From Saccharothrix luteola (lineage in GTDB: Bacteria; Actinomycetota; Actinomycetes; Mycobacteriales; Pseudonocardiaceae), in assembly GCF_020859565.1 (NCBI RefSeq), contig NZ_JAJHUO010000002.1, forward strand, positions 62,001 through 126,000: a stretch of 64,000 nucleotides of DNA, read 5' to 3'. Position 1 is the stretch's first letter, and each line of letters opens with the position of its first letter. This document shows positions 33,163 through 40,893 of this stretch, piece after piece. The translations under genes and the position numbers were made by a program. The notes beneath the pieces are model-generated. The model was not told the origin of the DNA, searched no databases, and saw nothing but the letters and a program-made list of their open reading frames with translations.

Positions 33163-34101
33163 TCACTTCGCGGGAAAGTCCCCACTCTGCCAGGGCTCGG
33201 TGACCCGCCACGCCGCCAGCGACGGGGACAGGCCGTCGACCAGGAGCGGGAGCTGCGGTACAAGCGCCAGGCAGGCGACCACCTGGAGGTCGCGCAAGCG
33301 CTCCATGGCGCGCAGCACGCCCGTGTCGACCGTGCGCAGGCCCAGATCGGCCGCGGCGGCGTTGTAGGAGGCGATCGCCTCTTCGCCGGTGTGCGCGAGG
33401 TCCCACTCGACCGGGGCGACGCCGACGTGCTCGTAGTCGGAGTACAGCAGGGCGTCGGCGGTCTCGATCAGGTTGTAGAACGGGGCGTCGCCGTGGACCA
33501 CTTGGACGGGGACGCCGGGGAACGCCCGCGCGAAGGCGGCGGGCGAGGAGATGACGGGCGACAGGACGGCCCACTCGGCGCGGGCGCGGGCCAGGTCGGC
33601 GGCGGGCAGCAGGTCGTCCCGACCTTCGAGGTCGTCGAAGGCGAGGTCGACGTACCCCTGCATCCCCGGGAAGAAGCCGGTCTCGCCCGGGTACTCGGCC
33701 AGGATCGAGTGCAGGCGGGCGACGACGGGCATGCGCTTCACCGCGTCGTAGTCGGTGGGGGTCGCGCCCTCGACCTTCTCCCAGAAGGTCATCGCGAAAC
33801 CGTCGCGCTCGACGGGCTCCGCCGGGACGAGCGCGCTCGGCACGACGGTCGGCACGCCGCGTGCCGCCAGCCACCTCGACACGTCGAGTTCCGTGCGCTG
33901 GAAGCCCGTCGACGTGGTGCCGCGCGGGGTCACCACCGGCACGCGTGCGACGACGGGCGAGGGCGCGAGGTCCACCACCACCGAGAACACGTCGTACAGG
34001 ACCTTCGCCTCGGAAGCGTCCAGCCCCAGCGCCGTCGCGGCGGCGATGGCGGCGTCGCAGGCGCGACGTGAGCGGGCGGTCCGTTCTTCCTCGGTGATCA
34101 T
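33163..34101 (-). CDS. Aminoglycoside-phosphotransferase-fold kinase
   Basis: A 312-aa protein of the APH/choline-kinase fold. It shows the catalytic-loop motif VQVVHGDAPFYNLIET (HGDxxxxN), the metal-binding aspartate in YSDYEHVGVAPVEWDLAHTG, and N-terminal strand motifs VVARVPVVTPRG and LDVSRWLAARGVPTV. Family members phosphorylate aminoglycosides, macrolides or small metabolites; context gives no substrate. The ATG at 34101 has a weak ribosome site, and GTG codons at 34125, 34110 and 34107 are alternatives. The left inverted repeat of the IS630-derived element begins at 34130, just above the start, so the native promoter may have been displaced. Confidence 0.75.
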   Translation of the reverse strand: MITEEERTARSRRACDAAIAAATALGLDASEAKVLYDVFSVVVDLAPSPVVARVPVVTPRGTTSTGFQRTELDVSRWLAARGVPTVVPSALVPAEPVERDGFAMTFWEKVEGATPTDYDAVKRMPVVARLHSILAEYPGETGFFPGMQGYVDLAFDDLEGRDDLLPAADLARARAEWAVLSPVISSPAAFARAFPGVPVQVVHGDAPFYNLIETADALLYSDYEHVGVAPVEWDLAHTGEEAIASYNAAAADLGLRTVDTGVLRAMERLRDLQVVACLALVPQLPLLVDGLSPSLAAWRVTEPWQSGDFPAK

Positions 34102-34129
34102 GAGCACCACTCTAGTGCCGGGCACCGCA

Positions 34130-34176
34130 CTGGTGCCGCGTCACGGAAGGTCGGGGTGGTGATCGTGTCGGGCTGA
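34130..34176 (+). repeat. Left 47-bp terminal inverted repeat of an IS630-derived element
   Basis: Matches the reverse complement of 35116-35162 at 45 of 47 positions by hand alignment (mismatches at the positions facing 35146 or nearby and 35141). Similarity stops abruptly at both ends. It bounds a 1,033-bp element with the copy at 35116-35162. Confidence 0.85.
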
Positions 34177-34177
34177 G

Positions 34178-34330
34178 GTGTTCGTGCGGCCGTTGGAGCC
34201 GGAGCAGGCGCAGCGGTTGGTCAAGGTCGCGCGGTCGACCGGGGACCGGGTTCGGCCGGAACGTGCTCCGCGAGCCGGTTCCGCTTGCCGGTCAGCACGG
34301 TGCGTCGTGGCGTCCGGGGACACGCTGTCG
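34178..34330 (+). pseudogene. IS630-family transposase, N-terminal fragment
   Basis: A GTG at 34178, two bases after the left inverted repeat, opens VFVRPLEPEQAQRLVKVARS then TGDRVRPERA. This is the usual start of an IS630-type transposase. Similarity is lost after about 35 residues. The helix-turn-helix and the DDE core are gone from this side. Confidence 0.65.
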
Positions 34331-34437
34331 ACAGTTGTAGGACAGATCCGGTGTCCGTCATCCAGTTCGTGCCTAGCGAGGGGCAGACTTGCTCCCGGTC
34401 CGCGAAAGGGGACGTTGAGACGACAGGAGGGGTTGAC

Positions 34438-34788
34438 ATGGGTGTACGGAATTGGTTGAGCGCAGCGGCCGTCACGGTCATAGCCACGTCAGGATTGGCC
34501 GTCATGGCTCCGCCGGCCTCGGCGGCCACCCGCCTCGGCGGCATCAACCTGGGTGCCTACTGCCAGAGAACAGTCAATCCGGGGGACGCCAGCATCGCCT
34601 ACTTGGTTGAGAACCACGCGAGGGGATGGCGCTGCGTGGACTCGATGTGGGTGGGCCCGCCCTTTGGCTGGGCGACCTACCGCGTGCGAGAAATGGATCT
34701 CAACCACGCCTGCAGTTTGCAGTACGGCGCGGGGGCGTATGCAGTACTCGAGCAGAACCACGCGCAAGGCTGGGCGTGCTACCGATAG
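34438..34788 (+). CDS. Small secreted two-repeat cysteine protein, cargo of the IS630-derived element
   Basis: A 116-aa protein with AGGAGG 7 bases before its ATG and a clear Sec signal peptide (VRNWLSAAAVTVIATSGLAV, cleavage after ASA). The mature ~86 residues contain two versions of one motif: GGINLGAYCQ...VENHARGWRCV and MDLNHACSLQYGAGAYAVLE followed by QNHAQGWACYR. Each has a cysteine in the first helix and one at the end, so two disulfide-bonded units are likely. Similar tandem units occur in small exported actinomycete proteins of unknown function. It is the only intact gene inside the element bounded by 34130-34176 and 35116-35162. Confidence 0.75.
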   Translation: MGVRNWLSAAAVTVIATSGLAVMAPPASAATRLGGINLGAYCQRTVNPGDASIAYLVENHARGWRCVDSMWVGPPFGWATYRVREMDLNHACSLQYGAGAYAVLEQNHAQGWACYR

Positions 34789-34974
34789 CACGCACGCACA
34801 CATCGACTGGCTGAGGCTGCGCTTGCGCCGGCCCTTGATCACATAGAGCCGGATTCGGCAGTGCCGGGGGCTGGCTGGGCGATGTGGCGGGCGAGCCCGG
34901 TCATGGCCTGGACAACATCGGGTGTAGGTCGCCCGCTGCCGGGTGGGATGCCCGCGATGGAACCGGTCCCGACC

Positions 34975-35106
34975 GGGTCGCGGTTGCAGGTTCAGCGGGC
35001 CGAACTCATCCGCGCAGAGCACCCGCCCGTCGGCCGGTGGACTGTCGTAAAGAGCCAGGACGCGAGCCACCAGCAACACCTCCACCAGCAGCGTTCCAGC
35101 CACCAC
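34975..35106 (-). pseudogene. IS630-family transposase, internal fragment
   Basis: The minus strand reads RVLALYDSPPADGRVLCADE then FGPLNLQPRPGR and RQRATYTR. This is the central DDE region of IS630 transposases, where ADEFGPL carries a catalytic aspartate and PATYHR-like text follows. It lies in the opposite orientation to the N-terminal fragment at 34178. The flanking parts, about 34790-34975, contain only weak traces (YVIKGRRKRS). Confidence 0.7.
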
Positions 35107-35115
35107 CAGCAGCGG

Positions 35116-35162
35116 TCAGCCCGACACGATCACCACCCCAACCTTTCGTGACGCGGCACCAG
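35116..35162 (-). repeat. Right 47-bp terminal inverted repeat of an IS630-derived element
   Basis: Near-perfect inverted copy of 34130-34176, ending the 1,033-bp element. The 114 bp from here to the next gene (35277) hold only that gene's probable promoter. Confidence 0.85.
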
Positions 35163-35276
35163 GCCTTCGCACCGGAGGCGGCCGGCCCCCCGACTTTAAG
35201 ACCACCGTAATCCCCGGCCCCACCCTGGTTCGTGGCGTCGCGGGTCACGGCCGCGCGCGGAGATCAAGGGGGATCG

Positions 35277-36119
35277 ATGACCAGGACGACGTGGTGGACG
35301 CGGGTGGCGACGGGCTGTCTCGCGGTGGGGCTGGCGACCGGGCACGCGAGCGCGGCGAGCGCCGCCGTGGACGTCCAACTGGTGGAGGCGGTGAGCCCGT
35401 CCACCGACTCCGACAAGTCCGTGCGGGCGCTGTGCCCGCGCGGCACGAAGCTGTACTCGGCGGGTGGCGCGGTCGACAACCGGTCGGGGGACGTGGTGAT
35501 CGACTCCATCCGGCCGTCGGCGGACCTGTCGGGGGTCGTGGTGCGGGCCAGGTCGCGCACGACGACGTCCGCGTGGGCGGTGACCGCCTACGCCCTCTGC
35601 GCGGCGGGCAACCCCGAACTGGCGCGCGACGAACCGTTCGGCACCGCGTCGGTCGACCTCAAGGAAGCCTCGGACCACTGCGCGGTCGCCGGCAGCCTGA
35701 CCGGTGTCGGTGGCGACGTCGTCGGGAACGACGCCGAGGACAAGGCGGCCCTGTACGGGCTGGTGCCCGACGAGGGGCTGACCACGGCCACCGCGATGGG
35801 ATCCGGACCGGCGAACGCGCAGTGGACCATGGAGGCGTCGGCGATCTGCGACGCCACGATGGCCGGCAGCCTGGTGCGCGTGGTGGCCGACTCCGGCGAG
35901 TTCCCCGACCTCGGGGCGCAGGAGGCCACCGCGACCTGCGACGACGGGTTCCAGCTCATGGGCGGTGGCGGCCTGGTGACCGGCGAGACGCCCGACTCCG
36001 AGGCGGTCCTGGTGAGCGCCAAGCCGGACCCGGGGACCGACTCGATGACGGTGATCGCGCCGGACGGCGCCAGCCGGTGGAACGTGGAGGCCTACGCGAT
36101 CTGCCTCAAGAAGGGGTGA
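35277..36119 (+). CDS. Secreted triple-repeat protein of unknown function
   Basis: A 280-aa exported protein with AAGGGGG before its ATG and a signal peptide ending at ASA, around residue 29. The mature part holds three repeats of about 80 residues. Each starts with a cysteine-containing strand and ends in W-x-[VM]-x-A-x-A-[IL]-C: RALCPRGTKLYSAGGAVDNR...AWAVTAYALCA; DHCAVAGSLTGVGGDVVGND...QWTMEASAICD; TCDDGFQLMGGGGLVTGETP...RWNVEAYAICL. One disulfide per repeat is likely. The fold is not recognised. Its last 14 bp overlap the 3' end of the convergent regulator gene. Confidence 0.7.
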   Translation: MTRTTWWTRVATGCLAVGLATGHASAASAAVDVQLVEAVSPSTDSDKSVRALCPRGTKLYSAGGAVDNRSGDVVIDSIRPSADLSGVVVRARSRTTTSAWAVTAYALCAAGNPELARDEPFGTASVDLKEASDHCAVAGSLTGVGGDVVGNDAEDKAALYGLVPDEGLTTATAMGSGPANAQWTMEASAICDATMAGSLVRVVADSGEFPDLGAQEATATCDDGFQLMGGGGLVTGETPDSEAVLVSAKPDPGTDSMTVIAPDGASRWNVEAYAICLKKG

Positions 36120-39100
36120 GTCCCGCACCGCGCGGCGGCGTGGAGTCGGGGAACGGACTCGGCTCCACGTCGATCTCGCGCATCCGCGACACGTAGGCCC
36201 GGTAGCGTCGTCGCGCTTCGCCGTGGCTGCCCGACGCCGTCAAGGCCCGGACCAGCGTCAGGTGCGCGGTCTCGTCGTAGCCGTCGAGTTCCAGGACCCG
36301 CAGGCAGTACCGGGCGGTCGCGACGTGGTCGCCGGCGGCGGCGACGTGCCCGGCCAGCGCCGAGGCGACCTGGAGGTAGGTGAGGCGGGTGTCCTCGCGC
36401 AGCTCGGCCGCCCAGTCGGCGTAGGGGTCCTCCTCCAGGAAGTCGCCGGTGTAGGCGGTCTCCGCCGACGCGAGCAGCGCCGGTGACCGGCCCGCCAGCC
36501 CGGCCTTCGCGTCGGCGTGGAACCGGAGCACGTCCACGTCGACCACGGCCGGGTCCAGGCGCACCTGGTCGGTGTCGGCGACGATGCCGTGCCGGTCGCA
36601 CCGGTCGGGGTCGAGCACCAGGCGCGCGGTGGACAGCGCCACCGAGAACCGGTTGGCGACGCGTTCCGGCGGCTCGTCCGGCCACAGCAGCGCCATCAGC
36701 GCCTCGCGGGTCGCCGGCCGCCCCTGGCGCGCGACGAGGATCTTGACCAGGTCGCGCGCCTTCTTCGACTGCCACGCGGTGGCCGGGACCGCCGTGCCGC
36801 GGATCAGGACCTGGAACCCGCCGAGGGTCCGGATCGACACCGCGGGTCCGGTCGACCGGCCGCAGGACTCGGCGACGGCCGCGGCTTCCGCGACCAGCCC
36901 GCGGGCGCCGAGGCGGCCGGCGGCCTGGCCCGCCACGGTGACCAGCGCCAGCCCGTCCGCCCCGCCGAGCACCCGCGCCTTGGCGATCGACACCTCGATG
37001 CCGCCGATCGGGTTGCCGATCTCGGCCCACGCCGCGGCGGCCTGGCCCAGCAGCGACAACGCCTCGTCGCGCCCGGCCCGGGCCCGGCCGAGCAGTTCGA
37101 GCGACGCGGCGACGGCGGCCCGGTCGCCACGACGGGCGGCCACCGCGTGGGCCCGGCCCGCGTGGGAGGCGGCCTCGTCGGGTTCACCCCGGGCCAGCGC
37201 CAGCCGTGCGGCGGCCAGCAGCGCCGCCGGGTAGCCGAGGCCGGTGCCGCACGACAACGCGCGGCGCACGAGGTCCTGGGCGGTCCCGGGCTGCTCGTCG
37301 GCCAGCACCCGGGCCAGCCCCGCCAGCGCGGGCACCAGCTGCGGCACGGCGTCGTTCTCCTCGGCCAGCCGCACGGCCTCGGTGAAGGCGTCCCGGGCCA
37401 GCGCCCGTTCGCCCCGGAGCCGGTAGACCTCCCCGAGCGACTCCAGCGCCAGGCTGGCGAGCCGCGAACCCGTCCTGGTGTACACCTTCCGCGCCGCGTG
37501 CAGGTCGGCCGCGGCTTCGTCGAGCCGCCCCAGTCCCAGCCACGCCGCGCCCCGGTTGTTCAGCGCGAGCGCCCGGTAGCTGGTGAACCCGGTGAGGTCG
37601 GCCAGCCGCAACGCGGTGTCCAACTCGGCCAGCGCCTCCGCGTGGTCCGCCTCGTGCACGAGGTGGGCGGACCGGTTGACCCGGATCCTGATCTCGGCCA
37701 GCACGTCGCCGGCGAGCCGGGCGTGCGCCAACGCCCGCGCGTAGTGGTCCGCGATCGCCGGGCGGTCGCCCTCCGCGTCGGCGATCATGGCCAGCACGGT
37801 GTGCGTGGCGGCCAAGGCCGCGTCGTCGCCCGCTTCCCCGGCCAACGCCGACGCCGCGGCGATCTCCGCCCGGCTCGACGCGACGTCCCCCCGTGCCCAG
37901 TGGGCGCTCGCCGCCAGGCCGCGCACCCTGGCCTCGGCCGCCGGGTCGGCCCCGGTGGTCGAGCACTCCTTGCAGGCCGCCAGCGTCCGGTCCGGCGCAC
38001 CGCTGAAGTAGTGCATCGCGGCGATGCGGGCCGCCAGTGCCGCGGGTGTGCGGGCTCCCGGGGGCGTCGCGCGCCGCAGGCACGCCAGCGCCAGGCCCCA
38101 CTCGCCGCGCACCTGGTGCGCCACGCCGGCCAATTGCCACGTGACCGGGTCGCGGTCGTCGGGCGGGATCTCGGCCACGGCGGCGATCACGGTGTCCGCA
38201 CCGCCCTGCTGGAGCAGCTCCTCGCCGCGTTCGGCCAGCAGCGCGCCGACGACCCGGTGCTCGCCGAGCCCGGCCAGCGCGGCGAGCGCCTCCCCGAGGC
38301 GGCCGTGCTCGGCGAGCCACGCGGCGGCGGCCGTGCCGAGCCGGCGTCGTTCGGCGGCGTCCAGCGAGGCGCGGCTCGCGACGAACACGCGCGCCAACGG
38401 GATCAGGCCGAGCCGGCCCGGGTCCGCGACGAGCCGCTCGACGAACAGCCCGCGGGCCAGCAGGTCGGCGAGCACCCGGGCGGCATCGGCGAACCCGAGC
38501 GCCGCCAGCAGCTCGGCGTCGAAGCGGTCGAACAGCGCGGCAACACCCAACAGCTCGCGGACCCCTCGCGGTTCCCGGTCGAAGACCTCGTGGGCCAGGT
38601 AGTCGTACAGCGCGCGGTTGTGCGGCAGCGCCGCGGGCAGCGCGTGCCGCGTCGTCGGCCCGGGCCCGGCCGCCGGGTCGCGGCCCAGCGCCTCGGCGGC
38701 CAGCCGCACGGCCGCCGGCCAGCCTCCGGACAGGCGGTGGACCTCCGCGGCGGCGCGGTCGTCGGCCACCAGCTCCCGCGTCTCCCGTTCGGTGAACGCC
38801 AACTGCGCGGCGGTCACCTCCAGCGGCCCGGAGGGCCCGGCCGGCCGCTGCACCGGGAACGGCGGCGGCTCCCGGCCGGACAGCACGACGCGCAGGGCCG
38901 GTGGCGCCTGAAGGCACAGCGCTTCGAGCACGCCGCACGCCCGGTCGTCGCGGCCGATCACGTGCAGGTCGTCCACCACCAGGAGCAGCGCCCGCCCACC
39001 GGCGGAGGTGGCCTCGGCGATCGCGTCGCACAGGGAGGCGGCCATCGCGTGCGCCCGGTCGGTCCGCCCGGCCTCGCCCGCGTCCTCGTCGTCCGCCAGG

Positions 39101-39363
39101 ACCGCGGGCGGCTCGAAGCGGAGCGAGGGCAGGACGACGCGCAGGGCACGGGCGAGGCGGACGAGCAGCGGCTGGGCGGACCGGTCCTCCTCGGTGACGG
39201 TGTGCCAGGCGACCTCCGCCCGCGCGGTCCACCCGGCCAGGAACGTGGTCTTGCCGTACCCGGCGGGCGCCACCACCGTCGTGATCCTGCTCGACCGCGC
39301 CGCGGCCAGCAGGTAGTCCAGGCGAGGCCGCACGACGGTGTCGGTGGTCCCGGTCGTCGTCAC
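36106..39363 (-). CDS. Large MalT-like ATPase regulator with C-terminal SARP/BTAD output
   Basis: A 1085-aa regulator beginning at GTG 39363. Residues 1-330 are a MalT/STAND-type NTPase with Walker A VVAPAGYGKTTFLAGW, Walker B LLLVVDDLHVIG and AGR-like SGREPPPFPVQRP. Residues about 330-830 are tetratricopeptide-like helical repeats that would sense a ligand or partner. From about 843 comes an OmpR-type winged helix (VSIRTLGGFQVLIRG...KARDLVKILVARQGRPATRE) followed by a BTAD domain (DVDVLRFHADAKAGL...ETAHLTLVRALTASG). SARPs usually carry this output at the N-terminus; here it replaces the LuxR helix-turn-helix of MalT-like proteins. It is divergent from the secreted protease, and the RHS genes beyond carry direct repeats in their promoters, so these are plausible targets. 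Confidence 0.88.
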   Translation of the reverse strand: MTTTGTTDTVVRPRLDYLLAAARSSRITTVVAPAGYGKTTFLAGWTARAEVAWHTVTEEDRSAQPLLVRLARALRVVLPSLRFEPPAVLADDEDAGEAGRTDRAHAMAASLCDAIAEATSAGGRALLLVVDDLHVIGRDDRACGVLEALCLQAPPALRVVLSGREPPPFPVQRPAGPSGPLEVTAAQLAFTERETRELVADDRAAAEVHRLSGGWPAAVRLAAEALGRDPAAGPGPTTRHALPAALPHNRALYDYLAHEVFDREPRGVRELLGVAALFDRFDAELLAALGFADAARVLADLLARGLFVERLVADPGRLGLIPLARVFVASRASLDAAERRRLGTAAAAWLAEHGRLGEALAALAGLGEHRVVGALLAERGEELLQQGGADTVIAAVAEIPPDDRDPVTWQLAGVAHQVRGEWGLALACLRRATPPGARTPAALAARIAAMHYFSGAPDRTLAACKECSTTGADPAAEARVRGLAASAHWARGDVASSRAEIAAASALAGEAGDDAALAATHTVLAMIADAEGDRPAIADHYARALAHARLAGDVLAEIRIRVNRSAHLVHEADHAEALAELDTALRLADLTGFTSYRALALNNRGAAWLGLGRLDEAAADLHAARKVYTRTGSRLASLALESLGEVYRLRGERALARDAFTEAVRLAEENDAVPQLVPALAGLARVLADEQPGTAQDLVRRALSCGTGLGYPAALLAAARLALARGEPDEAASHAGRAHAVAARRGDRAAVAASLELLGRARAGRDEALSLLGQAAAAWAEIGNPIGGIEVSIAKARVLGGADGLALVTVAGQAAGRLGARGLVAEAAAVAESCGRSTGPAVSIRTLGGFQVLIRGTAVPATAWQSKKARDLVKILVARQGRPATREALMALLWPDEPPERVANRFSVALSTARLVLDPDRCDRHGIVADTDQVRLDPAVVDVDVLRFHADAKAGLAGRSPALLASAETAYTGDFLEEDPYADWAAELREDTRLTYLQVASALAGHVAAAGDHVATARYCLRVLELDGYDETAHLTLVRALTASGSHGEARRRYRAYVSRMREIDVEPSPFPDSTPPRGAGLTPS

Positions 39364-39432
39364 ACGTTATCCATTGCACATCGAGGGCGGTTGGTGCGCG
39401 GTCGTCGGCGGATTCACCCGATGTGATCAGCC

Positions 39433-39481
39433 CCGGTGGCCGGTCGGTCCGGCCGCCTTATGCCGGCGCTAAGGCCACCGG
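39433..39481. promoter_or_regulatory. Nested palindrome in the regulator/protease divergent promoter
   Basis: An outer repeat CCGGTGGCC/GGCCACCGG (39433-39441 and 39473-39481) encloses an inner one, GCCTTA-9 nt-TAAGGC (39455-39475). The site lies between the start of the BTAD regulator (39363) and the protease gene (39539). It may be an operator or a promoter-proximal hairpin. Confidence 0.5.
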
Positions 39482-39538
39482 AAGGCGTGTGACGACCGTG
39501 GTGCGCGACCACGTCACCCGACTTTCGAAGGGGCACCG

Positions 39539-40699
39539 ATGAACCTCCGGACATCGCACGACAAACGACACCGGCCGGCCCGAGCGGTCGTGCTGCTGCT
39601 GATCGCGGCGCTGGCGCCCGTGGTGACCGCGTCGGTCGCCAGGGCCGAGGACCCGTGCGCGGACCGTCCCGCCACCGAGCTGGACCGGCGCGCCGACTGG
39701 CGTTGCGTCGGGCTGGCCACCTACGCCGATCCCGGCGCCGAACCGCGGCCGGTCGCGCTCACCGACGAGGAGGCGCAGCGGCTCGACGTGGACCGGCCGG
39801 AGAGCTGGGAGCTCGGCGTCGCGGTCTCGCCGGACGGGCGGCTGTACCGGCAGATCACGCCGTCACCGGTCGGCCCGGAGGAGAGCCGCCCGGTCAACCC
39901 GACGCCCCCGGACGTGGACCCCGAGGGCGAGCCGCGGCCGGACACCACCGCTCCCGCGACGGGTGGCGGGTTCGGCGCCCGGACGGTGTTCGACGCCGAC
40001 GACCGCGTGCTGCGGACGGCGACCACGAGCTACCCGTGGCGGGCGATGGGCTCGATCTCGGCGCCCGGCTCCACCACCTCGCACTGCTCCGGCTCCCTGG
40101 TCGGGCCGCGGCACCTGCTGACCGCGGGCCACTGCATCCACCAGGGCGGTGGGGGCGCGGGCCAGGGCTGGTTCCCGAACCGCAAGGTGGCGCCGGGCCA
40201 GAACGGGATCGGGACCTACCCGAACGGCCTCAAGAACTCCACCTGGTACTTCAGCGTCTCCGGCTGGTACGACTGGGGCAACCCGGCCTACGACTACGGG
40301 ATGATCGTGCTGGAGGACCAGGCGTCCACCGCGCGGCTGGGCTGGCTGGGCTGGCGTTCCCGCGGGTACTGGGGCGGGCACTGGACGTTCGGCTACCCGG
40401 GCTGGAGCCACACCTGCGCCGCCTCGCCCTCGGCCGACGGGCAGTGCGACAACCACCTGTACGGCGACGACAACTCCACGAAGCTCGTGCTGGCCAAGAT
40501 GATCAAGACCCACGCCGACAGCCAGACCGGTCAGAGCGGCTCGCCGATCTACCAGTACAACGGCGGTGACCGGCGGGTGATCGCGATCATGGCCTACCAC
40601 GGCAACTGGGGCACCAAGGTGACCGGGAAGAGGTCCGACAACTTCTGCCACTGGATCCACCTGTCGCCCAGCGCGTTCAACGATCACGCGTGCGAGTAG
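39539..40699 (+). CDS. Secreted trypsin-like/V8-like serine protease
   Basis: A 386-aa exported protease. The signal peptide (VVLLLIAALAPVVTASVARA) is followed by a propeptide of about 110 residues and a chymotrypsin-fold domain. The catalytic triad is H198 (LTAGHC), D252 (AYDYGMIVL) and S333 (TGQSGSPIY), arranged as in V8/glutamyl endopeptidase-like proteases. Cysteines at HCSGS, AGHC, HTCAAS, GQCDN, NFCHW and HACE suggest several disulfides. Substrate preference cannot be read. It is divergent from the large regulator and is followed by a strong terminator, so it is monocistronic. Confidence 0.9.
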   Translation: MNLRTSHDKRHRPARAVVLLLIAALAPVVTASVARAEDPCADRPATELDRRADWRCVGLATYADPGAEPRPVALTDEEAQRLDVDRPESWELGVAVSPDGRLYRQITPSPVGPEESRPVNPTPPDVDPEGEPRPDTTAPATGGGFGARTVFDADDRVLRTATTSYPWRAMGSISAPGSTTSHCSGSLVGPRHLLTAGHCIHQGGGGAGQGWFPNRKVAPGQNGIGTYPNGLKNSTWYFSVSGWYDWGNPAYDYGMIVLEDQASTARLGWLGWRSRGYWGGHWTFGYPGWSHTCAASPSADGQCDNHLYGDDNSTKLVLAKMIKTHADSQTGQSGSPIYQYNGGDRRVIAIMAYHGNWGTKVTGKRSDNFCHWIHLSPSAFNDHACE

Positions 40700-40708
40700 G
40701 GATCGGGG

Positions 40709-40736
40709 CGCCGAGGGCCCTTCGCGGCCCTCGGGC
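40709..40736 (+). terminator. Terminator of the protease gene
   Basis: CCGAGGGCC (40711-40719), loop CTTCGC, GGCCCTCGG (40726-40734), with a flanking CG extension. A perfect 9-bp GC stem 10 bases after the stop codon; no U tract, as is common in actinomycetes. Confidence 0.7.
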
Positions 40737-40783
40737 GTCCACTGCCGGCGCCACGAGTGGCTGACCTGTGAGCGGCGGTGGAT

Positions 40784-40832
40784 GAGGGCCGGTCGCGTTC
40801 GGATCTGTTCGGATCCGTTCGCACCGGCCCTC
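40784..40832 (+). promoter_or_regulatory. Three 10-bp direct repeats inside an inverted repeat, upstream of RHS gene 1
   Basis: GTTCGGATCT, GTTCGGATCC and GTTCGCACCG begin at 40797, 40807 and 40817. They are enclosed by a perfect 10-bp inverted repeat, GAGGGCCGGT (40784-40793) and ACCGGCCCTC (40823-40832). The group ends about 60 bp before the GTG at 40894. Direct repeats of one-helical-turn period are the classic form of SARP-type binding sites, and a related triplet precedes the second RHS gene. Confidence 0.55.
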
Positions 40833-40893
40833 GCGGCGTCGCGGACCGGATGTGCTTCTCGGTGGCCTGACGGTGCCCAGGAGAGGAACGCCC

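Noticed and set aside
34489..35106. 205-aa minus-strand frame opposite the small secreted gene
   Set aside because: Only its first third resembles IS630 transposase; the rest is the antisense of the signal-peptide gene.
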